Assembly (NCBI RefSeq): GCF_004362715.1
Contig: NZ_SNYC01000004.1
Span: forward strand, 682,001 to 746,000
Length of the DNA: 64,000 bases
Direction of reading: 5' to 3'
From: Pedobacter metabolipauper
Lineage (GTDB): Bacteria; Bacteroidota; Bacteroidia; Sphingobacteriales; Sphingobacteriaceae
In this document: positions 51,852 through 59,511 of the stretch, in pieces
Numbering within the stretch: position 1 is the stretch's first letter
How the letters are laid out: each line of letters opens with the position of its first letter
The notes under the pieces: model-generated
Seen by the model: only the letters and a program-made list of their open reading frames with translations
Databases searched by the model: none
Told to the model about the DNA's origin: nothing
Translations under genes and position numbers: made by a program

Positions 51852-52697
51852 ATGAAAACAAGTAATAAAATATTGATTGCCTTCGCGGTAGTAATGTTCA
51901 TTGTACCCATCGTAACCATAGCCATTAGCATCAACACAGACAGCCCCAGAATCACTAGTGATGAGTGGACAAATACGTCGAAACTTAATGTTAAAACTAC
52001 AGGTTATATAAGTAAGGCCATAGAGAAGCCTTTCAATGGGGTAATATTAAACAACGGACTAAGTAATAAATTTATAGAACTCCGCCTGGTTGAAGGAGAA
52101 GAATCCGGAATAAAAATGCCAGGGAATATTCAGGATAAAGTCTCATTTAATGTGGATCCGGCTGGTAAGCTGCAAATTACCTTCGATGATCAGGGAGACG
52201 ATTTAAGGTATAGCATCATTGTTTATTCGAAAAGCTTAAAAACATTAAACGTTGCCAATACAGATGCCTTAGTCGTTAAAGCAGATCTCGATTCCCTGGA
52301 AATTCATGCAGAGAAGTCAGGAACCCTGTCTTTTAATGGAGATCATGCAAAAATCAAGAACCTAAATTTAACAGCAAATAATGTGATGGCAGTCCAGGTG
52401 GACAGAGATGACAGCTTTGATTTTTTAAATGTTAAACTAGAGAATTCCCAGTTCTTTTTTGATTCAAACTCCGTTAGTGGGTTGGTCATTAATGCTTCCG
52501 GTAAATCAAATATTGATATTAAAACAGACGGTCAGCCAAATGATTTTAATATTGGTAAGTTGGAGATCAATACCTTAGGCGATACCCAATTGCTGATCAA
52601 AAATATTAAAGTAGGTGCCTTTTCCGGTAAATTTTCAGACAATACGAGCGTAAATATGCCGGCATCTTATCTAAATCAGATGATATCCAAAAAATAA
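51852..52697 (+). CDS. GIN/DUF2807-like domain protein, membrane-anchored
   Basis: A 281-residue protein with one N-terminal helix (ILIAFAVVMFIVPIVTIAIS) and a right-handed beta-helix-like region rich in N and V/I/L, with repeated short strands such as LDSLEIHAEKSGTLSF, typical of the DUF2807/GIN group (putative auto-transporter adhesin head). It probably sits in the periplasm as a solenoid. It starts 21 bases after the GntR gene and belongs to the same operon. Confidence 0.72.
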   Translation: MKTSNKILIAFAVVMFIVPIVTIAISINTDSPRITSDEWTNTSKLNVKTTGYISKAIEKPFNGVILNNGLSNKFIELRLVEGEESGIKMPGNIQDKVSFNVDPAGKLQITFDDQGDDLRYSIIVYSKSLKTLNVANTDALVVKADLDSLEIHAEKSGTLSFNGDHAKIKNLNLTANNVMAVQVDRDDSFDFLNVKLENSQFFFDSNSVSGLVINASGKSNIDIKTDGQPNDFNIGKLEINTLGDTQLLIKNIKVGAFSGKFSDNTSVNMPASYLNQMISKK

Positions 52698-52703
52698 TGG
52701 ACC

Positions 52704-53231
52704 ATGGAAAACAAGTATGACCTGCCTCAAAACAGAACTAAAAACCTGCTCGTGCTCACAATTGGAACAGCCCTTATTTTACTTGCAAGCTTCACCTTGC
52801 TAAAAGGCCAGAGTAGTCCTTATAAGGAAAGTAATCAGGTAGTGCTAAATGCAGATCAGTGTAAAACTAACATCAAATATTACATCGCCAAGGTTAAGAA
52901 TCCCGACGGACAAGAAATACCAATAGATATGGAAGTGATCGTGTATCCATCAAAGAAGATCATTAATGTGGCCGCTAAAATGCCAGAACGTGATCCGGTA
53001 ACTTTTAATACAGTCCTGGAAAGTACGGAATGCTCCCTAACCCAAAAAATGGATGGAGGTCAGGCCTTATATAAAGGTTATATCACGCAGGCGGATGGCA
53101 CAAAAACCTTTGCGGCAATCCTGATTAAAGTTAATAGCGGGAAATGCACCATCTCTGCACTAGATGAAGAAGGAAATGAAAAAGGCTTTGCAATGGCAGT
53201 TGATAAATGGGAAGTTCTCAAAGACGAATAA
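52704..53231 (+). CDS. Unrecognised membrane-anchored protein of the GntR-ABC operon
   Basis: A 175-residue protein with a hydrophobic helix near residues 14-33 (NLLVLTIGTALILLASFTLL) and a beta-rich extracytoplasmic part that contains three Cys (DQCKTNIKYY, STECSLTQK, GKCTISALDE). I do not recognise a family. It begins 6 bases after the GIN-domain gene and precedes the thioredoxin-like protein by 33 bases. Confidence 0.7.
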   Translation: MENKYDLPQNRTKNLLVLTIGTALILLASFTLLKGQSSPYKESNQVVLNADQCKTNIKYYIAKVKNPDGQEIPIDMEVIVYPSKKIINVAAKMPERDPVTFNTVLESTECSLTQKMDGGQALYKGYITQADGTKTFAAILIKVNSGKCTISALDEEGNEKGFAMAVDKWEVLKDE

Positions 53232-53264
53232 AAATATACACGTAACCGGTAAATCTCAATTATT

Positions 53265-54731
53265 ATGCTCAAAAAAATAACATTCCTTGCCGTAGCCCTC
53301 TTAAATATAGTTCCTGTTTTTTCCGGATCCGCACAACAGATCTTTACCATATCAGGTAAGATAACCGGAGCAGCAAAGGATTTTGTGATCCTTTCTCACA
53401 AAGACCGCTACAACATTTTTAATGAGCATGATACGATCACCTTAAAAAGAGACGGATCATTTACGCACAAGTATAACCTGGATAAATATTCATCCAGCGC
53501 AGAACTTAAAGTCAGCGATGCCAAAATCATAATGATCTATGGCTTTCCAAATAAAAAACTGATCCTGAATTATACGTCCGCTGATAACAAAACCGCATTT
53601 AAAGGAGACCTTGCCAGGATACAGGAGTATTTAGCGTTTGCCGATGAAAATGGGAAACAGCTGAACCAATATTATTCCAAAAGAAATCCCAACTACAATT
53701 CCTTTATCACAGGCTCGAAAGATTTTGCAGGAATGGACTCCGTAACAACAGATCAGATCACAGCCCTTGAAAAATATTTCGTCAACACGAAAAGCATCTC
53801 CGAAAAGGAATTCTTAAAGCAGCAGCGATGGAACTTCGTATTCAAAAACCTTCAAAAAAAGGTATACTTTGAATTTGATCATCGGAAATATAAATACTTT
53901 CAGGAAGCCGGAAAACCAACATCCCAAACCTTTAAATATTCAGAGGAGATAGATTTTAATAACCCACAGTTGCTGCTAAATGCTTCCTATTTAGATTTTG
54001 TAGCCGATTGCTTTTCAGCCCTAATTGGAAGTCAGACAGAAATAGAACCATCCATAGCAAATTTTATCCCCTTAATTAACCGCGTTGTCGATGCATATTC
54101 AAAGAATATACTTTGTAACCATATCTTAAAGATTGCGCTGATCAATGCCAGCTTTGATTCCGTCACAGATCTCAGTTCCGTTGAAAAGTCCAACTATGCC
54201 CAAAGTATCGTTGGGTTCATGAAAACGGCTGGTCAAAAGGAAGGCATGCGTCCAACCCTTGTACAACTGGAAAAGCACTTAAATAAGGCCATGCACTTTC
54301 TGGATGGTTTAAAAAAGGGTAAAATGGCCCCCTCATTTCAATACAAGGATTTAAATGGGAACAAAATAGAACTAAGTAGCCTGAAAGGAAAATACATTTA
54401 TATAGATGCCTGGTTTACTGGCTGTACACCTTGTGCTGAAGTATATCCGTACTGGAATAAACTGGTAGATCAGTTTAAAGGCCGCCAGGATATTGCCTTT
54501 GTGTCTGTCTGTTTTGATACCGGAGAAAACATCTGGAAGCCATGGGTAGAAAAATACAAAATCCAGGGCTCAGTTGGAATCTCATTAATGTTCGACCCCG
54601 AAGGCTTTTCAACTAAGTATAAAACCAATTCTGCGCCAACATACATTCTTATTGATAAAGAAGGTAAAATCATGGACCCAAGAGCTGATGGCCCCAAAAC
54701 CATCGACCTCGCTAAATTACTGGCAGAGTAA
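53265..54731 (+). CDS. TlpA-like thioredoxin-fold protein with DUF4369-like N-terminus
   Basis: A 488-residue exported protein (signal peptide up to FSGSAQQI) with a beta-rich N-terminal domain, a long helical middle and a C-terminal thioredoxin domain from about residue 355. The active site is WFTGCTPCAEVYP with Cys387 and Cys390, in the periplasm. Its role may be disulfide reduction or redox protection. It is transcribed with the genes upstream; the following gap is 452 bases and contains repeats. Confidence 0.85.
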   Translation: MLKKITFLAVALLNIVPVFSGSAQQIFTISGKITGAAKDFVILSHKDRYNIFNEHDTITLKRDGSFTHKYNLDKYSSSAELKVSDAKIIMIYGFPNKKLILNYTSADNKTAFKGDLARIQEYLAFADENGKQLNQYYSKRNPNYNSFITGSKDFAGMDSVTTDQITALEKYFVNTKSISEKEFLKQQRWNFVFKNLQKKVYFEFDHRKYKYFQEAGKPTSQTFKYSEEIDFNNPQLLLNASYLDFVADCFSALIGSQTEIEPSIANFIPLINRVVDAYSKNILCNHILKIALINASFDSVTDLSSVEKSNYAQSIVGFMKTAGQKEGMRPTLVQLEKHLNKAMHFLDGLKKGKMAPSFQYKDLNGNKIELSSLKGKYIYIDAWFTGCTPCAEVYPYWNKLVDQFKGRQDIAFVSVCFDTGENIWKPWVEKYKIQGSVGISLMFDPEGFSTKYKTNSAPTYILIDKEGKIMDPRADGPKTIDLAKLLAE

Positions 54732-54770
54732 TCAAAACAACTACCTTTTATCTGATTAAAACCTCCAATA

Positions 54771-54860
54771 TAAAATAGCGTTCTCTTCAGGGCTGCATTA
54801 TTTATGTCCGATGAAAAATCGGACTAAAGAACGCTATGCCCTTACAGAGAAGCTATTTTA
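54771..54860. repeat. Imperfect palindromic repeat, copy B (inverted orientation)
   Basis: A 90-bp element running TAAAATAGCGTTCTC ... GAAGCTATTTTA, the reverse complement orientation of copies A, C and E. It contains the inner hairpin GTCCGAT-GAAAA-ATCGGAC and CAGGGCTGCAT. It lies in the 54732-55183 gap. Confidence 0.85.
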
Positions 54861-54895
54861 TATTGTAAAATTACTACCCGGAGGAGGCGCAGCCG

Positions 54896-55037
54896 AAATT
54901 GACAACAAAATTTATTTACCTAATAGATTATCCTTCCAAAATTATGAGAAGTAAAATTAGTTTCTCCGAAGAGGCCTTAGCGTTCTTCCGATCCTTCATC
55001 GGATTAATGCAGCCTCAGAGCGAGAACGCTTATTTTA
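54896..55037. repeat. Direct repeat DR1, containing palindrome copy C
   Basis: A 142-bp stretch whose second half (54952-55037) is palindrome copy C, with ends TAAAATTAGTTTCTC and GAGAACGCTTATTTTA. The first half (AAATTGACAACAAAATT ... CCTTCCAAAATTAT) is shared with the segment at 57481-57622, which is the same length. These two lie on either side of the fucosidase gene. Confidence 0.85.
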
Positions 55038-55123
55038 CATGCCAATATCCCTTAATCATTTGGCAATAATTTAGAATTATAATCATCCTAATTCACTTTC
55101 TTTGAATTCCCTGAAATCATTAA

Positions 55124-55154
55124 ATTGATCGGGATTGAGGAATCAATAGCTTTA
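55124..55154 (+). promoter_or_regulatory. Candidate promoter of the fucosidase gene
   Basis: ATTG at 55124-55127 and TAGCTTTA at 55147-55154 are 19 bases apart and resemble the -33/-7 boxes of Bacteroidota (one mismatch at the last base of -7). The ATG is 29 bases downstream. Confidence 0.45.
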
Positions 55155-55183
55155 GTGTCAATAACCCAGATAATACATACATA

Positions 55184-57325
55184 ATGAAACAAAAACACGG
55201 TATTCTACTGCTGCTCGTATTGCTAACAAATACCTTTGCTTTCGGTCAGCATGATCCAAAAGCATTAAAAGAATGGCAGGAACAAAAATATTCTATGTTC
55301 ATCCATTTCGGGGTATATTCAGTGCTCGGTGGCGTATGGAATGGCAAACCAGCAACAAGAAATGTAAGCGAGCAGATACAGGCACACGCAGGTATCTACA
55401 CCGATGAATATGAAAGAATAGCAAAGACTTTTAATCCGGAGAAATGGAATCCAGATTCTATCGTTTCCCTGGCAAAAAAGGCGGGAATGAGATCCATCGT
55501 GATTACCTCTAAACATCATGATGGCTTTTGTATGTTTAAAACAAATACAACAGATTTCAACGTAGTTGATTTCAGCCCATACAAAAGAGATTTGCTGAAG
55601 GAACTCTCAGAAGCCTGCAAGCGTGGTGGATTGCGCTTTGGGCTCTACTTCTCGCTAATCGACTGGCACTATCCGCAAGCATCACCAATATCAGGAAGCA
55701 ATTCCGACTACATTACCCCCGAGCATGTAGCGTACAACAAAAAACAGATCACTGAACTGTTAACCAATTACGGCCCGGTATCAGAACTGTGGTTCGATAT
55801 GGGATCCCAAAGTTCAAAGGAAAGTGAAGAACTGAGAGACCTGGTACATAAGCTGCAGCCAAATTGTATGATCGGAAGCCGCATCGGTAATGACATGGGT
55901 GATTTCAATGTCATGGGTGATAACCAGGAACCAGATTATGTAATAGGTGTGCCTTGGCAGTCGCCAGCCTCCTTCTTTGATGAAACATGGGGCTATCGTT
56001 CCTTTCAAAAAAGAGGAAAGGAAGAAGATAAAGTCCGCGAAAAACTAACCAGCCTCATTCAGGTAGTAAGCCGCGGTGGTAACTTCCTGCTAAATATAGG
56101 CCCTAAAGGTGATGGAACAGTAGTAGATTTTGAAACCAGCGTATTAACAACGATAGGTAAGTGGCTTGAGAGAAATAAGGAAGCCATTTACAGCACAGAT
56201 CCGGATCCGTTTCACATCTCATTCAAATGGGGCAGCTTAACCAGCAGACCAAATAAAATCTATCTTCACCTGTTAAAAAGACCAGAAGGTGATGTGATCA
56301 CCTTACCCGGACTTACAGGAAAAATAAAGTCAGTGTCTGTACTTGCAGAGAATAAAAAGGTAAAATATTCACAGAATGCAGCAGGAGTAACAATTACAGT
56401 TCCCGCAGGGTTAAACATCGAAAATGAGTTTAAGGTAGTCGCCATTGAATTTGTAAATGGGTTTCAGGTACCACCCGCAAATATTATCCAGGCAGGTACA
56501 AATGCGGTAGTGCTAAACGGTCACAATGCATTCAAACATTATAGTAACTCGGGGATCGATTATGGCAACCGGTATCAAAGTACAGTTAAAGAATCCTGGA
56601 CAATCAACCCAACGCAAACCGGAACATTAACACCTGTAATTGCCTACACAAACGAAGAGAAAGGCAAAACGATAGATTTAGAAATAAATAGGAAAGTAAC
56701 GGCCTTATCATTAACCGGAGGCGATGCAGAAAAGCTAAAGAACGATCCCGCTGCAATTACCTGGGGCCCGTTGTATCAATCCGGTTCATTTTACTCAGGA
56801 GTAGGAGGAGTACACGGTAATCTGTCGCAGATCTCAATAGACAAACCATGGCCTAACGCTAAATCACCATTATGGGAGAAAAAAACAGACTGGAAAAACA
56901 ATGAAACCTATGAAGTAAATGCAGATAAAAATAGCGCTACCTACCTGCTTCAGGAAATTAGTTCAGAAAGTGATCAGTCCTGTTTAGTAGGTATAACCAG
57001 TGGTGATGGGGTAACGGTATCTCTAAACGGGATCATATTGGCAGAGCATAACAATCCATTTAAAGAAAGATCATTAAAAGATGTGGTTTTGCTCCCATTA
57101 AAAAAAGGAATCAATAAATTGGTGGTTAAGTATTACAATGGCTTCCAAAAAAGCAGTGTAATAGGAATTGCAAATGATGTAGAACAAGTTATGTATCATA
57201 AAGCACTTAAACCAATCTCAGTAGAGAAAGGAAAGTATTATCCGGTTAGCTGGCAGCTGCACAAGCCATTCTCTCCGCATACAACACTGGGGCTGCCAAA
57301 CCTGAGTTTGGAATTAAGAAAGTAA
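55184..57325 (+). CDS. Secreted GH29 alpha-L-fucosidase
   Basis: A 713-residue glycoside hydrolase family 29 enzyme that removes terminal alpha-L-fucose from glycans. A signal peptide (ILLLLVLLTNTFAFGQ) points to the periplasm or surface. The catalytic barrel spans residues about 25-330; VITSKHHDGFCMF near residue 107 and the nucleophile Asp205 in SELWFDMGS are family hallmarks. After a beta-sandwich near residues 340-430, about 280 extra C-terminal residues of unknown role are present (typical GH29 enzymes are shorter, about 450-550). It is flanked by 142-bp direct repeats. It begins the fucose cluster. Confidence 0.92.
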   Translation: MKQKHGILLLLVLLTNTFAFGQHDPKALKEWQEQKYSMFIHFGVYSVLGGVWNGKPATRNVSEQIQAHAGIYTDEYERIAKTFNPEKWNPDSIVSLAKKAGMRSIVITSKHHDGFCMFKTNTTDFNVVDFSPYKRDLLKELSEACKRGGLRFGLYFSLIDWHYPQASPISGSNSDYITPEHVAYNKKQITELLTNYGPVSELWFDMGSQSSKESEELRDLVHKLQPNCMIGSRIGNDMGDFNVMGDNQEPDYVIGVPWQSPASFFDETWGYRSFQKRGKEEDKVREKLTSLIQVVSRGGNFLLNIGPKGDGTVVDFETSVLTTIGKWLERNKEAIYSTDPDPFHISFKWGSLTSRPNKIYLHLLKRPEGDVITLPGLTGKIKSVSVLAENKKVKYSQNAAGVTITVPAGLNIENEFKVVAIEFVNGFQVPPANIIQAGTNAVVLNGHNAFKHYSNSGIDYGNRYQSTVKESWTINPTQTGTLTPVIAYTNEEKGKTIDLEINRKVTALSLTGGDAEKLKNDPAAITWGPLYQSGSFYSGVGGVHGNLSQISIDKPWPNAKSPLWEKKTDWKNNETYEVNADKNSATYLLQEISSESDQSCLVGITSGDGVTVSLNGIILAEHNNPFKERSLKDVVLLPLKKGINKLVVKYYNGFQKSSVIGIANDVEQVMYHKALKPISVEKGKYYPVSWQLHKPFSPHTTLGLPNLSLELRK

Positions 57326-57328
57326 TAA

Positions 57329-57362
57329 CCTGAAATAAAGGTAATAGCCTGAAATAAAGGTA
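57329..57362. repeat. Tandem duplication CCTGAAATAAAGGTA after the fucosidase gene
   Basis: CCTGAAATAAAGGTA occurs at 57329-57343 and again at 57348-57362, four bases apart, directly after the stop. Short and possibly slippage-derived. Confidence 0.6.
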
Positions 57363-57374
57363 CTGATCTGAATA

Positions 57375-57467
57375 TAAAATAGCATTCTCTTCAGGACTGC
57401 ATGATTTTGGCCCGATGAAAAATCGGGCTAAATTCTCCAAAAAGGCCTGGCGTTCTTCCGATTCTTC
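57375..57467. repeat. Palindromic repeat, copy D (inverted fragment plus forward fragment)
   Basis: Positions 57375-57432 match the first two thirds of copy B in the same orientation (TAAAATAGCATTCTC ... GGCCCGATGAAAAATCGGGC). They join directly to a truncated forward copy at 57433-57467 (TTCTCC...GGCCTGGCGTTCTTCCG). It looks like a recombined or degraded pair. Confidence 0.75.
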
Positions 57468-57480
57468 AAAATGATCTCAA

Positions 57481-57668
57481 AAATTGACTAGATAATTCTC
57501 TTCCTTAACAGATTCATCCTTCCAAAATTATAAGAAGTAAAATTAGCTTCTCCGAAGAGGCATAGCGTTCTTCCGATTCTTCATCGGAATAATGCAGCCT
57601 CAGAGTGAGAACGCTTGTTTTACCATTTCATCGGAATAATGCAGCCTCAGAGTGAGAATGCTTATTTT
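57481..57668. repeat. Direct repeat DR2, containing palindrome copy E with a partial duplicate
   Basis: 57481-57622 is the counterpart of 54896-55037. Its second part (57538-57622) is palindrome copy E, TAAAATTAGCTTCTCC ... GAGAACGCTTGTTTTA. A partial duplicate of its 3' half follows at 57627-57668 (TTCATCGGAATAATGCAGCC...). It occupies most of the 450-base gap before the symporter. Confidence 0.85.
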
Positions 57669-57775
57669 GCCTCTTATTTTACCTTTTAAATTTGGTAAAA
57701 TCGCTTAACACTTAGTCAAAATGATAAAATAATCGGCATCAAAAAACGCTTACTTTGATGAACCAAATATAGTGT

Positions 57776-59038
57776 ATGACAAAGAACCGTTACCTGTTTC
57801 CATTTATAATGATCACCTCCTTATTTTTTATGTGGGGGTTTGTGCACAATCTGGACCCGGTGTTGATACCACATTTAAAACGATCATTTAGCCTGAGTAC
57901 GTTAGAAGCGTCACTGGTAGACTCCGCATTGTTTATAGCTTATTTTCTGATGGCGCTCCCTGCGGGCTTCATTATGAAAAAATATGGATATAAAATGGGG
58001 ATCATTATTGGACTGGGCTTGTTTGCAATAGGCTCTTTTTTATTCATTCCGGCAGCAAATACACAAATGTATGCCTTCTTTTTAGGAGCATTGTTTATCA
58101 TTGCCTGTGGATTAACGATATTAGAGACAGCAGCAAATCCGTATGCATCATTACTGGGAGCACCGGAAAGTGCAACCTTTAGGCTAAACTTTGCCCAATC
58201 ATTCAACGGACTAGCAGCTACATTGGCACCCATTATAGGAGCAAAGATCATCCTCGTAAAAGGAGTATCAGAAAAGCAGCTGCAAAGCATGACAGAGTCT
58301 GCCAGGAAGATCGCACTGGCATCGGAAGCATCAACAGTAAAAATGCCATATTTGATCTTGGGAATAGTGATCTTGGTAATCGCGGTCATTTTTAGCTTTT
58401 TAAAGCTTCCTGAAATTGTGGAAACAGAAGAAGAAGATCAAAAAGAAAGTTGGATAAGCTCGTTCCTTCGTGCGTTTACATACAGGCACTTAAACTGGGC
58501 AATAGTAAGCCAGTTCTTCTACGTAGGTGCGCAGGTTTGTGTATTTAGCCTGTTTATCTTGTATGCCACCAAAGCGGCGGGGATTGATCAGCAGACGGCG
58601 GCAAAATATTCAGGCTATGGCATTGGACTGGCATTTATGATCGGGCGCTTTGCAGGAACATTTCTAATGCGTTTTATCAAAGCAGAAAAGCTGCTCGCAA
58701 TATATTCAGTGATCTGTATATTCCTTTCTGTAGTTGCCATAACATCAGCAGGAACAGTCGCATTATACGCAGTAATAGGAATAGCCTTCTTTATGTCGAT
58801 CATGTTCCCAACCATCTTTTCGCTAGGCATAAAAGATCTGGGTAGGGACACCAAATTTGGAAGCAGCCTCATCATCATGTCAATTGCGGGAGGGGCAGTC
58901 CTGCCGCCAATAATGGCATATATTGCGGATAGAACAGACATACAAATAGGCTACGTAGTGCCATTGGTTTGTTTTGTAGTCGTGTTTATGTTTGCAGTAA
59001 AAGGACACAAGGTAATTCCGAACCGTGTTGCAGCATAG
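57776..59038 (+). CDS. fucP: FucP-like L-fucose:H+ symporter (MFS)
   Basis: A 420-residue major facilitator of the FucP/GlcP group with 12 predicted helices. FFMWGFVHNLDPVLIPHLKR near residue 17 is a hallmark of the group (E. coli FucP: GFxxNLNDVLIP-like). GFIMKKYGYKMGIIIGLGL is the loop 2-3 signature. It brings L-fucose into the cytosol; specificity for fucose is inferred from the cluster, and glucose/galactose homologues exist. It sits in the 137-base gap before the mutarotase. Confidence 0.88.
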   Translation: MTKNRYLFPFIMITSLFFMWGFVHNLDPVLIPHLKRSFSLSTLEASLVDSALFIAYFLMALPAGFIMKKYGYKMGIIIGLGLFAIGSFLFIPAANTQMYAFFLGALFIIACGLTILETAANPYASLLGAPESATFRLNFAQSFNGLAATLAPIIGAKIILVKGVSEKQLQSMTESARKIALASEASTVKMPYLILGIVILVIAVIFSFLKLPEIVETEEEDQKESWISSFLRAFTYRHLNWAIVSQFFYVGAQVCVFSLFILYATKAAGIDQQTAAKYSGYGIGLAFMIGRFAGTFLMRFIKAEKLLAIYSVICIFLSVVAITSAGTVALYAVIGIAFFMSIMFPTIFSLGIKDLGRDTKFGSSLIIMSIAGGAVLPPIMAYIADRTDIQIGYVVPLVCFVVVFMFAVKGHKVIPNRVAA

Positions 59039-59175
59039 CAGGAATAGGTTGGTATTTATCAAATAGGGAATAGTAAATATTATAAATGTCTAAGTGATAA
59101 ATAGACATATTGATTATAAGCATAAGTAATAATAAGTGTCTAATTAATAAAATAAGAATTAACAGCATACATAAA

Positions 59176-59511
59176 ATGAGAACATACTGCCTAACCCTGG
59201 ATCTGATTGATGATCCTGCACTGATCAAAGCCTACGAGGAAATACATCAGGAAGTATGGCCGGAAATCCAGGAAAGTATTCTTTCTGCCGGAATTAATGC
59301 GATGCAGATCTATAGATATAGCAACAGGCTGTTCATGATTATGGAGGTTGGTGAAACATTCAGCTTTGATAAAAAAACAGAAATGGATGTGGCAAACGAT
59401 AAAGTACAGCAATGGGAAACACTCATGTGGAAATACCAGCAGGCAGTTCCCGGAGCAAAGCCAGGAGAGAAATGGGTTATGATGAATCGCATATTTGAAT
59501 TGAAAGCCTAA
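59176..59511 (+). CDS. L-fucose mutarotase (RhaM-type)
   Basis: A 111-residue ferredoxin-fold mutarotase of the L-rhamnose mutarotase family, speeding anomer exchange. The catalytic His lies in YEEIHQEVWPEIQESI, as in RhaM RRHNPIWPE. KYQQAVPGAKPGEKW is the C-terminal loop. Context suggests fucose as substrate. The ATG at 59176 is chosen over an upstream frame that begins 22 codons earlier. Its stop shares one base with the UxaA-family gene. Confidence 0.88.
   Translation: MRTYCLTLDLIDDPALIKAYEEIHQEVWPEIQESILSAGINAMQIYRYSNRLFMIMEVGETFSFDKKTEMDVANDKVQQWETLMWKYQQAVPGAKPGEKWVMMNRIFELKA

Noticed and set aside
49536..57668. CRISPR array in the repeat-rich gaps
   Set aside because: The repeats are irregularly spaced, occur in both orientations, have palindromic structure of about 85-90 bp and lack uniform spacers and cas genes.
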